Origin: Vreelandella sedimenti
Lineage (GTDB): Bacteria; Pseudomonadota; Gammaproteobacteria; Pseudomonadales; Halomonadaceae
Length of the DNA stretch: 64,000 bases
Direction of reading: 5' to 3'
NCBI RefSeq assembly: GCF_013416325.1
Contig: NZ_JACCGK010000008.1
Location: 1-64,000, forward strand
Within the stretch, counting starts at the first letter, position 1; every line of letters begins with the position of its first letter. The notes below the pieces were generated by a model that was not told the DNA's origin, did not search any database, and worked only from the letters and a program-made list of their open reading frames with translations. The position numbers and the translations under genes are program-made. Shown here piece after piece: positions 16,355 through 25,648 of this stretch.

Positions 16355-17011
16355 TCACGCCGGATTAATCAGCTCTTCGCTCTGCCCTTCGCTAGGCTTG
16401 TTAACTTTGGTGCTCACAGGCCAATGCTCTAGCAGACTGGCATCGATATGTCGCACCATCTGCTTGATCGTCTCCCGATCAGTAATGTCAGGCGCTAACC
16501 AATGCTCAAGGCTATCGTCATCCAATATCAGTGGCATTCGATCATGCACCTCAGCAGCACTACCGCGACCGGGCTCAGTGACAATGGCACAGCCTAGGCT
16601 TCCATCATCACGCTCAGCGAATATGCCTGCGAAAAACATCGGCTCACGATCTTTGCGGCAAAGGTAATGCGGTTGCTTGGGTTTTGAGTCTTTAATCCAT
16701 TCATACCAGCCGTCAGCCGGTATCAGGCATCTATGCTTTGAAAATGCCGATTTGAAATAGGCGTTGGTGGCCACAGTTTCAACTCTCGCGTTGATCGGCT
16801 GATTACCTGTGCTTTGTGCCCACCTCGGTCTGTATCCCCACCACATCTCGCCAATAAACGGTGCCTCGTTTTCTGAAGACTGGTGCACGGTAGCTATCCA
16901 CGTGCCGGGCGCGACGTTGTAGCGAGGCTTTACGATTTGCTCTGGCACAGTAGCGCCAACCATTTTGGCCAGCCGATCAAGGGGGGTGAATAACGCGAAT
17001 CGTCCACACAT
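16355..17011 (-). CDS. yedK: SRAP/HMCES-family abasic-site shielding protein
   Basis: 218 residues, full length for the SOS response-associated peptidase family (YedK/HMCES). These proteins crosslink to abasic sites in single-stranded DNA through Cys2 and protect them during replication. The sequence starts MCGRFALF (Cys2 exposed after Met removal) and has PRYNVAPGT, the active Asn/Glu in NARVET and the His in VHDRMPLIL. It is divergent from the DUF1654-umuDC operon, and the LexA box between them is likely shared. An AAGG ribosome site is just upstream of the ATG. Confidence 0.93.
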   Translation of the reverse strand: MCGRFALFTPLDRLAKMVGATVPEQIVKPRYNVAPGTWIATVHQSSENEAPFIGEMWWGYRPRWAQSTGNQPINARVETVATNAYFKSAFSKHRCLIPADGWYEWIKDSKPKQPHYLCRKDREPMFFAGIFAERDDGSLGCAIVTEPGRGSAAEVHDRMPLILDDDSLEHWLAPDITDRETIKQMVRHIDASLLEHWPVSTKVNKPSEGQSEELINPA

Positions 17012-17105
17012 CCTTGAATGATAGACGATAAATTACGGCTCGCAGCCACCCTGACACATGAGTGCTTGCAGTCAACGCTGGTCATCGCTTATCGTCTGCC
17101 TAAAA

Positions 17106-17125
17106 TACTGTATATATTACCAGCA
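17106..17125. promoter_or_regulatory. LexA (SOS) box
   Basis: TACTGTATATATTACCAGCA matches the gammaproteobacterial LexA consensus CTG-N10-CAG with an alternating AT core. It lies 15 bp before the DUF1654 start codon and about 95 bp before the divergent SRAP gene, so LexA should repress the DUF1654-umuD-umuC operon directly and possibly SRAP as well. The ribosome site TTAGGAGG follows at once. Confidence 0.9.
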
Positions 17126-17140
17126 TTTTAGGAGGCACTT

Positions 17141-17374
17141 ATGTCAGAGAAAAAGTATCAGCAGTTGATCCAGCGCGTGCAGCGGGCAATCAATAGCCCG
17201 GGTGCACAGTCGAAGCACTACGTTGAGATAAAACGCCAGCCTGAAGATGAAGCGGATGATTGGGCGCGCATGCTTTCCGACCTGGGCACTGTCGAGAACG
17301 TCACGCTCATCACCATGGATGACCATTCCGAGCATGTGCAGATTACATGGAACCCTGAGGAGTCGATGGCATGA
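17141..17374 (+). CDS. DUF1654 family protein, first gene of the SOS operon
   Basis: 77 residues matching the DUF1654 pattern: YQQLIQRVQRAINSPGAQ, DDWARMLSDLGTVENVTLIT, then a beta-rich end HVQITWNP. The family recurs beside umuDC-type (rulAB) operons on mobile elements; its biochemical role is unknown to me. A strong AGGAGG ribosome site and the LexA box sit directly upstream. Its stop overlaps the umuD start by 4 bp (ATGA), implying translational coupling. Confidence 0.75.
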   Translation: MSEKKYQQLIQRVQRAINSPGAQSKHYVEIKRQPEDEADDWARMLSDLGTVENVTLITMDDHSEHVQITWNPEESMA

Positions 17375-17820
17375 GCATCCACCTCACCGTTCTCGGGCGT
17401 GTCGATACCACCGCCCCACCACTGAAACTCCCCCTAGCTGCTGGCGAAGTGCGCACCGGGTTTCCTTCGCCGGCCGATGACTATCTGGAAGCCGAGCTGG
17501 ATCTAGTTGCTCACCTCATTCAACCCCCCAGTGCGACGTATTACCTGCGCTCCAAAGGCTCATCAATGACCGGCGTCGGTATTTATGATGGCGACCTATT
17601 AATAGTCGATCGCTCTCTTGAGCCTAAGACCGGTCACATCGTTATCATGAGCGTTGACGGTGAGCTCACCTGTAAAAAGTTAGGCACGATAGGCAACCGA
17701 CCCTACTTGATCGCCTCGAACCCAGAGTTCCGACCGATCCCTCTTGAGGGTAAAGAGTGCCAGGTGTGGGGCGTCGTCACACACAACATCCACTCGCTGG
17801 CACCTGGTTTCTCAATATGA
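17371..17820 (+). CDS. umuD: UmuD-like autoproteolytic subunit of DNA polymerase V
   Basis: 149 residues. RecA-stimulated self-cleavage converts UmuD to UmuD', which forms Pol V with UmuC. The catalytic Ser is in SKGSSMTGVG and the Lys in GELTCKKLG, both conserved. The cleavage region reads VRTGFPSPADDY; E. coli has Cys-Gly and many plasmid homologues Ala-Gly at this point, so a Thr-Gly scissile bond is a minor oddity. It overlaps DUF1654 and umuC by 4 bp on each side and shares the upstream LexA box. Confidence 0.95.
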   Translation: MSIHLTVLGRVDTTAPPLKLPLAAGEVRTGFPSPADDYLEAELDLVAHLIQPPSATYYLRSKGSSMTGVGIYDGDLLIVDRSLEPKTGHIVIMSVDGELTCKKLGTIGNRPYLIASNPEFRPIPLEGKECQVWGVVTHNIHSLAPGFSI

Positions 17821-19091
17821 TCGCCCTGGTCGACTGCAATAATTTCTACGTCAGCTGCGAGCGCGTGTTCAACCCGAAGCTGGAAGGCAAGCCCGTTGGG
17901 GTGATGTCGAATAATGATGGCTGCGTTGTCGCCAGGTCCGCTGAAATAAAGCAGCTTGGCGTAGCGATGGGCATGCCCGCGCATCAGATCGACCCTCACG
18001 TACGCCGTCAGTGCATTTTACTGAGCTCCAACTACGCGCTGTACGGCGACATGTCTCGAAGGGTCACTGACGTTCTCAGCCAGCACACGCCACACGTCGA
18101 CATTTACTCGATTGATGAATCGTTTCTGAGTTTTGAAGGTTTCGATCCTGAAACGCTGACAGAAAGATGCCAGACCATGCGGCACCAGGTGCGGCGCGAT
18201 ACCGGAATACCGGTCAGCGTAGGACTCAGCACATCTAAAACGTTGGCCAAAATTGCAAACCACAGAGCCAAAAAAGAGCCTGGCTTTGATGGTGTCGCCA
18301 TCATGCATGCGGACAGCGACGACACGCGCGCTTTCCTTGAGCAGCTACCGGTAACGGAAATATGGGGTGTCGCTGGCCGTAGTGCGGTGAGACTGCAAAC
18401 TCTCGGTATAGAAACAGCCTGGCAACTACGCAACGCCGCGCCTAAGCACTTGAGGAAACACTTTTCGGTTGTGATGGAGCGCATCGTTTATGAGCTCCGG
18501 GGGCAGGACTGCATAGCACTAGACGACATGACGCAGCCCAAAAAGCAGATCATGGTCAGCCGCAGCTTTGGGCGCCTCACTAACAATAAAGCCGACCTTC
18601 ACGAAGCGATCCGTGTGCACACTTCACGCGCCGGCGAGAAGCTACGTAAGCAGCAGGGCCTTGCCCAGGCCATCATGGTGTTCGTTCGCACCAATAGATT
18701 CCGCCCGGATCTACCCAGCTACAGCAAATCGTTAGTGATACCACTGCCCCACCCGACGGATGACAGCCGTGAACTGGTCCGTACCGCGATGGCGGGGCTG
18801 GAGAGCATATTCAAACCGGGCATCATGTATCAAAAATGCGGCGTTATGCTCATGGATCTGTGCGACTACGGCAATGAACAACTTGGGTTGCTGGCTGAGC
18901 CAGTGAGCGATGAGAAGCGGGAAAGGAATGAGAAATTAATGGCGACGCTGGATAAGCTTAACCGGGAGCACGGAAAAAATACTGTCAGGCTGGGAATACC
19001 GAGGAAGGCCAATGCATGGGAGCTGCGCTGCGAGCATCGAACCCCAAGGTACACAACGAAGTGGGAAGAACTAGCTGTTGTTAAAACGTAG
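17817..19091 (+). CDS. umuC: UmuC-like Y-family polymerase (Pol V catalytic subunit)
   Basis: 424 residues from the ATG that overlaps the umuD stop (ATATGA); the longer frame start is inside umuD. Motifs include MIALVDCNNFYVSCERVFNP and YSIDESFLSF (the two acidic active-site clusters), the helix-hairpin-helix region VAGRSAVRLQTLGI, and the C-terminal DUF4113 block ending RTPRYTTKWEEL. It performs error-prone translesion synthesis. Presence in an island with its own LexA box suggests a mobile mutagenesis module. Confidence 0.95.
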   Translation: MIALVDCNNFYVSCERVFNPKLEGKPVGVMSNNDGCVVARSAEIKQLGVAMGMPAHQIDPHVRRQCILLSSNYALYGDMSRRVTDVLSQHTPHVDIYSIDESFLSFEGFDPETLTERCQTMRHQVRRDTGIPVSVGLSTSKTLAKIANHRAKKEPGFDGVAIMHADSDDTRAFLEQLPVTEIWGVAGRSAVRLQTLGIETAWQLRNAAPKHLRKHFSVVMERIVYELRGQDCIALDDMTQPKKQIMVSRSFGRLTNNKADLHEAIRVHTSRAGEKLRKQQGLAQAIMVFVRTNRFRPDLPSYSKSLVIPLPHPTDDSRELVRTAMAGLESIFKPGIMYQKCGVMLMDLCDYGNEQLGLLAEPVSDEKRERNEKLMATLDKLNREHGKNTVRLGIPRKANAWELRCEHRTPRYTTKWEELAVVKT

Positions 19092-19431
19092 AGCGCCATC
19101 CCTGGCGGGCCTAACTCCCTTCTTTTAGTTTGACTAACCACTAACTCAGAGCCGGGTCCATCAACTCAATATTCGTAGAAGTAATACAGCACGCTGGCAC
19201 GAAAAGTTCGAGGCGGCCCGTGCTCGCAAGCGCTATGCTTTTGGATTGATAAGCCCAACAAGACAGAGGGGAAAGTGTTGTCAATATCGATAGCAGTCGC
19301 CCTGCTCTCAGCTCATCCATCTCATACCAGGCAATAGCCAACACAAACGTCATATTTGTATGCACCTATCTCAGCCCTTTACCGGCTGGATCTGCTATCG
19401 TTTCTGGTATCTACTCGACAAGGAACTACTC

Positions 19432-19863
19432 ATGGCATCGGCGACTGACGTCGGCTTCGGACGTGACCTTGAGACACAAGCGGCTATGCTTTTCGGTGCG
19501 AGTGATAACGTTAGCTTAGATGTCCTCATCCGACAGGGTATCCCTCTGTCTGCTATCGACAGAGTCGCCGCCTATGGCGTGAACGCTGTAGAACTCGACA
19601 TCATCAGTAAAGCTGCACTCAAGCGTAGATTGCAACAGAGTAAATATCTGACCCCGGGCGAAGGAGACAAGCTTTATCGAGCTGTCCTGGCAACACTATT
19701 AGCGGCATCAATATTCGGCAACAAGCAAAAATCAGATAGTTGGCTTCTAAGGCCGAGAAAATCGCTCGGTGGGCAAAATGGTCTGCAGGCTACGGCTACC
19801 ACGCCGGGTTACAACGCCGTTGTTACGCTTCTTGAGCGACTTCGTCATGGATTCGCTGCTTGA
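19432..19863 (+). CDS. Orphan Xre/MbcA/ParS-type antitoxin
   Basis: 143 residues from the ATG at 19432, which follows an AAGGA ribosome site; the longer frame from 19360 has no such site. The body is an Xre-like HTH (GIPLSAIDRVAAYGVNAVEL, then AALKRRLQQSKYLTPGEGDK) and the C-terminal segment TTPGYNAVVTLLERLRHG matches the end of the DUF2384 toxin-binding domain. Normally a RES-domain NAD-degrading toxin gene overlaps the 3' end; none is present. It could regulate in trans, perhaps with the Xre-TIR protein 15 kb away, or be a leftover. Confidence 0.65.
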   Translation: MASATDVGFGRDLETQAAMLFGASDNVSLDVLIRQGIPLSAIDRVAAYGVNAVELDIISKAALKRRLQQSKYLTPGEGDKLYRAVLATLLAASIFGNKQKSDSWLLRPRKSLGGQNGLQATATTPGYNAVVTLLERLRHGFAA

Positions 19864-20101
19864 ATTCAGGTTTTAACAAGTCGCCACCTGCCGGGCCCCA
19901 CTTTCGCCCGCATTATGAGTGGCTCCAAATACCGTCATCCATTCGGTTGGCTCTTCGTAGTCCTTGGCCTTAGAACCCGAATGGAAGTACTTCGCTTCAT
20001 GCACCACTTGTAGTAGACAGTACTTGTCAGCACAGGGACTTAAGCTTTCATAACGAGTTGCCCGAGCCCTACGAAATGAGCAGATTATACCTTTTGGCAG
20101 C

Positions 20102-20224
20102 ATAGCTACCGAACAAACACTGTCACTCGCACGTGGCTATCGGAACGAGTCCAATTTCATCGCCATGATCTACCTGATTGACACCCCAGTGGGCCGTCTG
20201 CTTGATCAGGCCAAATCCATATGA
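20102..20224 (+). pseudogene. C-terminal remnant of a transposase
   Basis: A short open stretch ends LARGYRNESNFIAMIYLIDT, then PVGRLLDQAKSI and a stop. The ARGYRN..NF...IYL pattern resembles the C-terminus of ISL3-like transposases, but the family assignment is tentative. No start codon or upstream body is present. The rest of 19864-20244 shows no gene; a minus-strand frame at 19873-20103 has no ribosome site and I do not call it. Confidence 0.35.
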
Positions 20225-20244
20225 AGTGATCAAGCGCCAATTCT

Positions 20245-20412
20245 TTACTTTCCTTTCTTGAATTTTGCTTTGCAGTTACCGCTCATACACATGGTACAAT
20301 AGTGTTCCCTGTCCTCGTGTTTGGCACCCTCAGCGAGGACAATGCCACAGCCGTTGCAGAGCAGAGTTCCAACGCCTTCTTCAAATTTCACCACTGCATG
20401 TTCGTAGTCCAT
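20245..20412 (-). CDS. 55-residue zinc-ribbon microprotein
   Basis: Translates as MDYEHAVVKFEEGVGTLLCN, GCGIVLAEGAKHEDREHYCT and then MCMSGNCKAKFKKGK. The CNGC ... CTMC(MSGNC) arrangement is a four- or five-cysteine zinc ribbon, and the C-terminus is basic. A near-perfect ribosome site (GAGGAG) lies six bases before the ATG, which with the cysteine pattern makes it convincingly coding. Function unknown; it could bind nucleic acid. It sits downstream of the Gabija operon on the same strand, 190 bp away. Confidence 0.7.
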   Translation of the reverse strand: MDYEHAVVKFEEGVGTLLCNGCGIVLAEGAKHEDREHYCTMCMSGNCKAKFKKGK

Positions 20413-20604
20413 AAAGCTCTCCTCAAAGACCCCATCTGCAAGAACGGGTAGTAATAACTTGTAGGCAAAAGCCGGACCTTATCTAATACTCCTTTCGACG
20501 GTGCTATCGGACTTCAGTTCAAATGCTGCTGACTCCCGACATTAACGGATTCATACAAAACCACGATGCGTACGTTGGGCCAGATCACCGATTTGACCAA
20601 CGAG

Positions 20605-22425
20605 TCACTCATCACTATCTAGCAAAAGAACACATGGATCGGTTTTTGGAGTCAGTATGGTAGTTTGCCGTTTGCCACGAGTAACACTAACTCGAAAATT
20701 CTGTCTTGTTTGAGTATCCATTTTGTCTTTTGAGTTGAAGCGTACAATTCTGTCAGCGTTGAAGGGAGGCTGCCCTTTACGTTTGATCGGCCACCCCTCA
20801 AAGATGATCACTTCATCGAACTGCTTTCCTTTAGCCTTGTGCATGTTCATCACAATGACACCTGACTCTGGCTTAGAATTTGTGGAAAAGTGCTCCTGCA
20901 CAAATGCCTGCTGGGTAATTGTAAGAGCGTTTTGGTAACCTCCATTATCCCGCCAATCCTGTGATAATGCCTGCCGAAGCTGCATCCCACGTTCCAAAAT
21001 CCGTACATTTCGAACCTCACTTGCGATCTCTTTAAGGCGACTACATCCGCCATCTTCGAGAGTATGCCGAACCGCCCGCCAATCTTTATCAGGATCGCCA
21101 GTCAGCTTAAGTGCGCAGGCCTGCTCATAGACGGCTTTTATGTTGACGAGAATGCTATTTTTGCGGGCTCCCTTTCCAGAGGCTTGAAGAGCTAGCGCTT
21201 CTTCATATGCTTTACGTATATTAGCTGCTTCGTGAAGTGCTTTCTTCGTTGGCTCATTTCCTCCTTTTCCTTGATAGTAGTTGCACAGAAGACCAATGAA
21301 CTGAGCAAAATGGCGAGCATCGCTCCCTGACTGCATTAGCAGAGCGATAACTTCGGCCCCAAGTATGGCGGCCTCCATCTCTATAACGGCCGAATGTGTT
21401 ACCGCTGCCATGCCTGCTGGTGGCTGACGCAGCGCATCCGAAACCAAGCGAGTCATTTTCTTAGTGGGCACCAGAATGGCTATTGACCAGTTTTTGATCT
21501 TTGCCTCAGCAAGCCGCTTCCGAGCCGCATAGACTGTCGTCACCAGCATGGTCATCGCAGGGTCGGCAAAGGGTCTAAAACACTCAAACGCAATTCCCTT
21601 ATAAGTGCTCTGACGAAACTCTCCTGTCAGCAGATCATTGCCAAACAGCGCGATTTCCGTTCCTGCGCTACGGTGATTATCGGTACTCAGATCAAAGTCT
21701 GAGACCGTGAACTCCCCTCTGAGATGATCAAGACGCGCAGGGTCAGCGCCAATCCAGTCGTAGATTCGCTGTTCTGGATCAGCGAGAACGATCAAACGAC
21801 AGAACTCTCCCAATGCTTGAACGACCCGCCACTGTGAATCATTAGTATCCTGAAATTCGTCAAGGATAATGACTGGATACATGGCTGCGACAAGGCTTTG
21901 AATACGTGAGCTACCACGAAGAAGATCGCCAACATATGGAGCATACAGATCAAAGCACACAAGTCCTTCTTCGTTCGCCAGCCGTAGTCGCTCTGCATTT
22001 TCAGCAGCCTTCTTTGCCACTTTTTGTTCGTCTGTCAGACTCCTGGCTGGAAAGCCTGAACGGACAGAAGACAGCGCAATGGCTTCTCCAGGAGGTGTGA
22101 GAATACTCAATCGCCGCGGTAAGCCGATTAGGTAGCCGTGAGTCTTGAGAATGCGCCAGAAGAAGGAGTGGTAGGTCTGCACATCGATGCGTTTCTTCTG
22201 CTCAGAAGGAATTTTCTGTTCATGCTCAATGGCCTCCACCACTCGGGAAACTGTAGCGCGGGCGAAGCTGAGAAACAGAATTTTCTGGCCAGGCTGAAGA
22301 GTCTGTTCGACAACCTGTGCCGCCTTTAGGATGGATATCGTAGTCTTACCCGACCCCGGACCACCGGTTACAAGAAGATGTCCATCCGCCTGCATGACAT
22401 CCTGTTGGCCTTTAGTTAGCTCCAT
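20605..22425 (-). CDS. gajB: GajB-like UvrD/Rep helicase of a Gabija system
   Basis: 606 residues of a superfamily 1 helicase: Walker A LLVTGGPGSGKTTIS, Ia FLSFARATVSR, II VIILDEFQDTNDSQW, III LADPEQRIYDW, V NMHKAKGKQFDEVIIFEGW and VI FRVSVTRGKRQTTI. It overlaps the upstream OLD nuclease gene by 14 bp, the standard gajA-gajB order. In Gabija, GajB joins GajA in a large nuclease-helicase complex that responds to nucleotide depletion or DNA ends during phage replication. Longer than the about 490-residue reference GajB; the extra length is within the C-terminal half. Confidence 0.85.
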   Translation of the reverse strand: MELTKGQQDVMQADGHLLVTGGPGSGKTTISILKAAQVVEQTLQPGQKILFLSFARATVSRVVEAIEHEQKIPSEQKKRIDVQTYHSFFWRILKTHGYLIGLPRRLSILTPPGEAIALSSVRSGFPARSLTDEQKVAKKAAENAERLRLANEEGLVCFDLYAPYVGDLLRGSSRIQSLVAAMYPVIILDEFQDTNDSQWRVVQALGEFCRLIVLADPEQRIYDWIGADPARLDHLRGEFTVSDFDLSTDNHRSAGTEIALFGNDLLTGEFRQSTYKGIAFECFRPFADPAMTMLVTTVYAARKRLAEAKIKNWSIAILVPTKKMTRLVSDALRQPPAGMAAVTHSAVIEMEAAILGAEVIALLMQSGSDARHFAQFIGLLCNYYQGKGGNEPTKKALHEAANIRKAYEEALALQASGKGARKNSILVNIKAVYEQACALKLTGDPDKDWRAVRHTLEDGGCSRLKEIASEVRNVRILERGMQLRQALSQDWRDNGGYQNALTITQQAFVQEHFSTNSKPESGVIVMNMHKAKGKQFDEVIIFEGWPIKRKGQPPFNADRIVRFNSKDKMDTQTRQNFRVSVTRGKRQTTILTPKTDPCVLLLDSDE

Positions 22426-24262
22426 CAGCTTCTGCTCCCTGAACTGCGGCTGCTTCCTCCACTTCCGCAGGGGTGCATGCGGCCTTCAGTTGTAGCGCTG
22501 CCTCTCTCAACCACTCGGGAATTTCTACCTCGCTGCATTGCGCGATGAAATCAGCGATACCCCAGTTTCCCTTCGACCATGTAAAGTAGTCGCTCAAAGC
22601 TGCGGCGGCTTGCGCTTCCAGATCAGGATACTTTTGAGAGAGATGCTGTGGCCAGTCGATTAGCTGTGTGAATCGTTTAAGGGCTTCTTCGGTTGTGCCC
22701 TTCAACACCATATCTTCAACGCCTTTTTCCCTATGCATTAGCAACAGGTCAACCTGGGCTTCTATCAGTTTCTTATTCCCGTCGTCCTGCCGATCACAAA
22801 TCGCAAATGTGTGCTTCCCAAGCTCACGGTAAAGCTGGGCCATGCCAGGTATGTTGGTTTCACTTCCAGCATCAACAACGCAAACCCCAAGAGCCTCAAG
22901 TGATGAGTATATGTCTGGATTCAGCTCCTCAAGGCGACGACAAGCGACAGGAAACGATGAGGCCTCCGTTGCCCCTTCTGCAACAAGAACGCGGCGGGCA
23001 AGCAATCCCTCACAGAATCGAGTTCGGAACTCTTGCCTGTACCGTTTCAACTTGACGTTGCCCGGTAAAGTGATGGAGCGCTGCATTAGTACGCCTTCAG
23101 TATCGCGCGCGAGCACGATCGTCTCGTCGAGTGAAAATTCTTCGAGTACATATGGCGAATGGGATGTGAATAGGGTTTGTGATGCTAGCTTTCGCACCTC
23201 GTGCACGATGCGTTTCTGTGCGTATGGTGGGATGGCTGTTTCCGGTTCTTCCATGGCGAATATGACGTTCTGCCTATCCTCGGCTATCTGGGATAGCATC
23301 GCCAAGACAAGCATATTAATTGTGCCTGTACCTTGTCGATAGAAAGGTGCCGCATGTGTTCCATCGCCCGTTGCAATAAACGCGGTAATAACCTTGCGCA
23401 AATGTTCACGCGTCAAATTGGAGACCTTAAGATGAGGCTCTATCCCCCATTCTCTGGGCACATACTTCTTCAGGGCTGCATTGATACTCTCCAAAACGGG
23501 TGAGATCCCAAGATTGGGGTTGCTGGCAACGTTGGTTTCGGACAGCGTGGCAAGCGTATCCTCCCACATCTGCGGCCTAACCTCCTTGAGGCGCAGAATA
23601 ATGTCTAACAAGCTTCCTCGTTCCAAGCTCAGTGCCCTTGAACCTGTGCGAATGGAACGGAGATACAGGAAACCGCATACCTGCTTGTGTTTTCTGGAGA
23701 AGGGCTCAGGCTTTTCACTTTCCGTAAGGCTGCGCGTGAAGTATGTCTTCCCTTCGAAGTCATCTTCCTCAGAGTCATACCAGCCATGGAAAGTGACACG
23801 TATAGCCTCGGTGACACTGTCGACATCTACGCCTTCTGGATTCGGTTCGTCATAGAGCGTATTCGTTCTGGTGTCCCAAAACTCCGCATAATCACCGAAC
23901 ACGGCTTTCTGCTCATCCGTGAGATCAACAACAGTTACCTCAATCTTGATCTTTGGCTCGTTGCTCTCTGCAGCCGACTCCTCGTCTGCTTCAGCAGCCT
24001 CTACTTCTTCTCCAAGGGCTCCTTCAGCCGGTTCTAAGACAGTCACTGGAATATACACACCCTTGAAGAAATCATGCTCATCAACGGGAGGCTTACGGTT
24101 GAGCCGATCCGGCCCTAAAGCCAGATCAAGGGCTTCTAAAATAGTTGTTTTTCCAGTGTTATTGTCACCGATAAGCACACCATGACTGGGTAGAAACACC
24201 TCAGCGCTCTTAACCCCCCTAAAATTTTCAATCCTAATACGAGATACGCGCATGATGCTCAC
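22412..24262 (-). CDS. gajA: GajA-like OLD-family ATPase-TOPRIM nuclease of a Gabija system
   Basis: 616 residues. The N-terminal ABC-type ATPase has IENFRGVKSAEVFL, Walker A LIGDNNTGKTTILEALDLAL and Walker B FAMEEPETAIPP, followed by LFTSHSPYVLEEF. The TOPRIM nuclease domain has RVLVAEGATEASSF, VVDAGSETNI and the downstream acidic residues in ICDRQDDGNK. This is a class 2 OLD protein (paired with a UvrD-like helicase). A Glu/Ala-rich insertion (about residues 75-105) is probably a disordered loop, and the C-terminal tail is also acidic. It acts in the cytoplasm as a DNA nuclease. Confidence 0.87.
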   Translation of the reverse strand: MSIMRVSRIRIENFRGVKSAEVFLPSHGVLIGDNNTGKTTILEALDLALGPDRLNRKPPVDEHDFFKGVYIPVTVLEPAEGALGEEVEAAEADEESAAESNEPKIKIEVTVVDLTDEQKAVFGDYAEFWDTRTNTLYDEPNPEGVDVDSVTEAIRVTFHGWYDSEEDDFEGKTYFTRSLTESEKPEPFSRKHKQVCGFLYLRSIRTGSRALSLERGSLLDIILRLKEVRPQMWEDTLATLSETNVASNPNLGISPVLESINAALKKYVPREWGIEPHLKVSNLTREHLRKVITAFIATGDGTHAAPFYRQGTGTINMLVLAMLSQIAEDRQNVIFAMEEPETAIPPYAQKRIVHEVRKLASQTLFTSHSPYVLEEFSLDETIVLARDTEGVLMQRSITLPGNVKLKRYRQEFRTRFCEGLLARRVLVAEGATEASSFPVACRRLEELNPDIYSSLEALGVCVVDAGSETNIPGMAQLYRELGKHTFAICDRQDDGNKKLIEAQVDLLLMHREKGVEDMVLKGTTEEALKRFTQLIDWPQHLSQKYPDLEAQAAAALSDYFTWSKGNWGIADFIAQCSEVEIPEWLREAALQLKAACTPAEVEEAAAVQGAEADGAN

Positions 24263-24474
24263 CCCATTCCTATGCTTTTTGTATCGCCCTGTTTGACGCC
24301 TGACTCGACGAGATCAGTCCCACATTTTTTTTGCAGCTTTAACAGTCTTCGACACTCGATATATACTGGCAAGCTAATTTATTAGGTCAAATTAAACGCT
24401 TCTAATTATTTAGGCCGCGACGATGATGCTGGCTTAATGTGCTCAAGGGAACCGATAGGCTACTAGCTTGGCTT

Positions 24475-25648
24475 CGACGTCACCCCCTGATTGAGTAGCG
24501 CTACACTTTAGAGTCCGATCCTATGCGTAAGAAGATTGGACATGAAGAAGAGTTTCAGCAAAGAACAGATCATTGGTTTTCTGGGCGAAGCAGAGGCGGG
24601 ACTGCCCATTAAGGACCTATGCCGTCGCCAGTTACTATCTATGGCGCAGCAAGTATGTCGGCATGAGCATAACCGATGCCAAGCGACTCAAAGAACTCGA
24701 AGCCGAAAATGGACGCTTGAAAAAGCTGCTTGCGGAGTCGTTACTGGAGATGCAGGTCACTCGCGAGGCGCTGAGAAAAAAGTGGTAAGTTCCCCTGCAC
24801 GCCGAGACTTGGTGCGCTTTATGGTGTCACGTGGCCTCAGTGAGCGCCGAGCGCTCCGTGTCATCCGTATGAGTGCCAGTGCATTGCGCTATCAATCGGC
24901 TCCTGACCGTAATGAGGTATTGCGTGAACGCATTATTGCCTAGGCCCATCGGCATCGTCGCTATGGCGCTGGCATGATCTACCTGAAGCTGCGTCAAGCC
25001 GGTGAACGCGCGTCGAGCGTTTCTAAACCGCGGCTCGGTTGTAGGTGAAGCGACGCAAGCGTAAGAAGGTTCCCACGTCTAAACGAAAGCCCCTTGGCCG
25101 CCCTTGTGCCGCCAACCAGGTCTGGTCGATGGATTTTGTGTTTGACCGTACGGCGGAAGGTCGCGTGATCAAGAACCTCACCGTTGTCGATGACGCCACC
25201 CATGAAGCCGTGGCTATCGTGCCTGACCGTGCCATTGACGGGCTGTCGTTAACACGGATTCTGGATCATCTGGCTATACAACGTGACCTGCCAAGCGCCA
25301 TTCGTACGGATAATTGAAAGGAGTTCTGCGGACGCGCCATGCTGACGTGGGCTCATCAGCGTGGTGTTGCCCTGTTTTTAATCGAACCTGGAAAACCCAA
25401 CCAAAACGCCTACATCGAATCGTTCAATGGGCGTTTTAGAGACGAATGTCTAAATGAGCACTGGTTCACCAGCCTGAATCACGCGAGGGTCATCATCGAG
25501 GCGTGGCGACGGGAATACAACGAGGAAAGACCGAAGAAAGGACTTGGAGGATTAACGCCTTCCGCCTATGCCGAGCAACGGGTGTTAAAAAACGATAAAG
25601 TAACTTCAGACTCTAAACCCGGGTGCTAATGAAGATGGGGTGACGTCG
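24475..25648 (+). mobile_element. Decayed IS3-family insertion sequence (IS407-like)
   Basis: Ends are inverted copies starting CGACGTCACCCC and continuing to TTTAGAGTC on both sides. The element is flanked by a 4-bp direct repeat GCTT (24471-24474 and 25649-25652), the duplication length of the IS407 subgroup. Inside are orfA and orfB of an IS3-type transposase with several lesions. It inserted between gajA and the exonuclease gene. Confidence 0.8.
24542..25629 (+). pseudogene. IS3-family transposase orfAB, multiply disrupted
   Basis: orfA starts MKKSFSKEQIIGFLGEAEAG with an HTH, is frameshifted with an apparent small deletion around 24630, and continues MSITDAKRLKELEAENGRLK (leucine-zipper part). 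orfB starts VSSPARRDLVRFMVSRGLSE. TAG near 24942 and TGA at about 25315 (where TDNGKEFC is expected) interrupt the DDE catalytic core; a segment before 25045 is also missing. The remaining DDE pieces include WSMDFVFDRT and [16 protein letters not shown]. It cannot make a functional transposase without a helper. Confidence 0.85.

Noticed and set aside
19873..20103. 76-codon minus-strand gene after the antitoxin
   Set aside because: No ribosome site and no recognisable family; left as intergenic.
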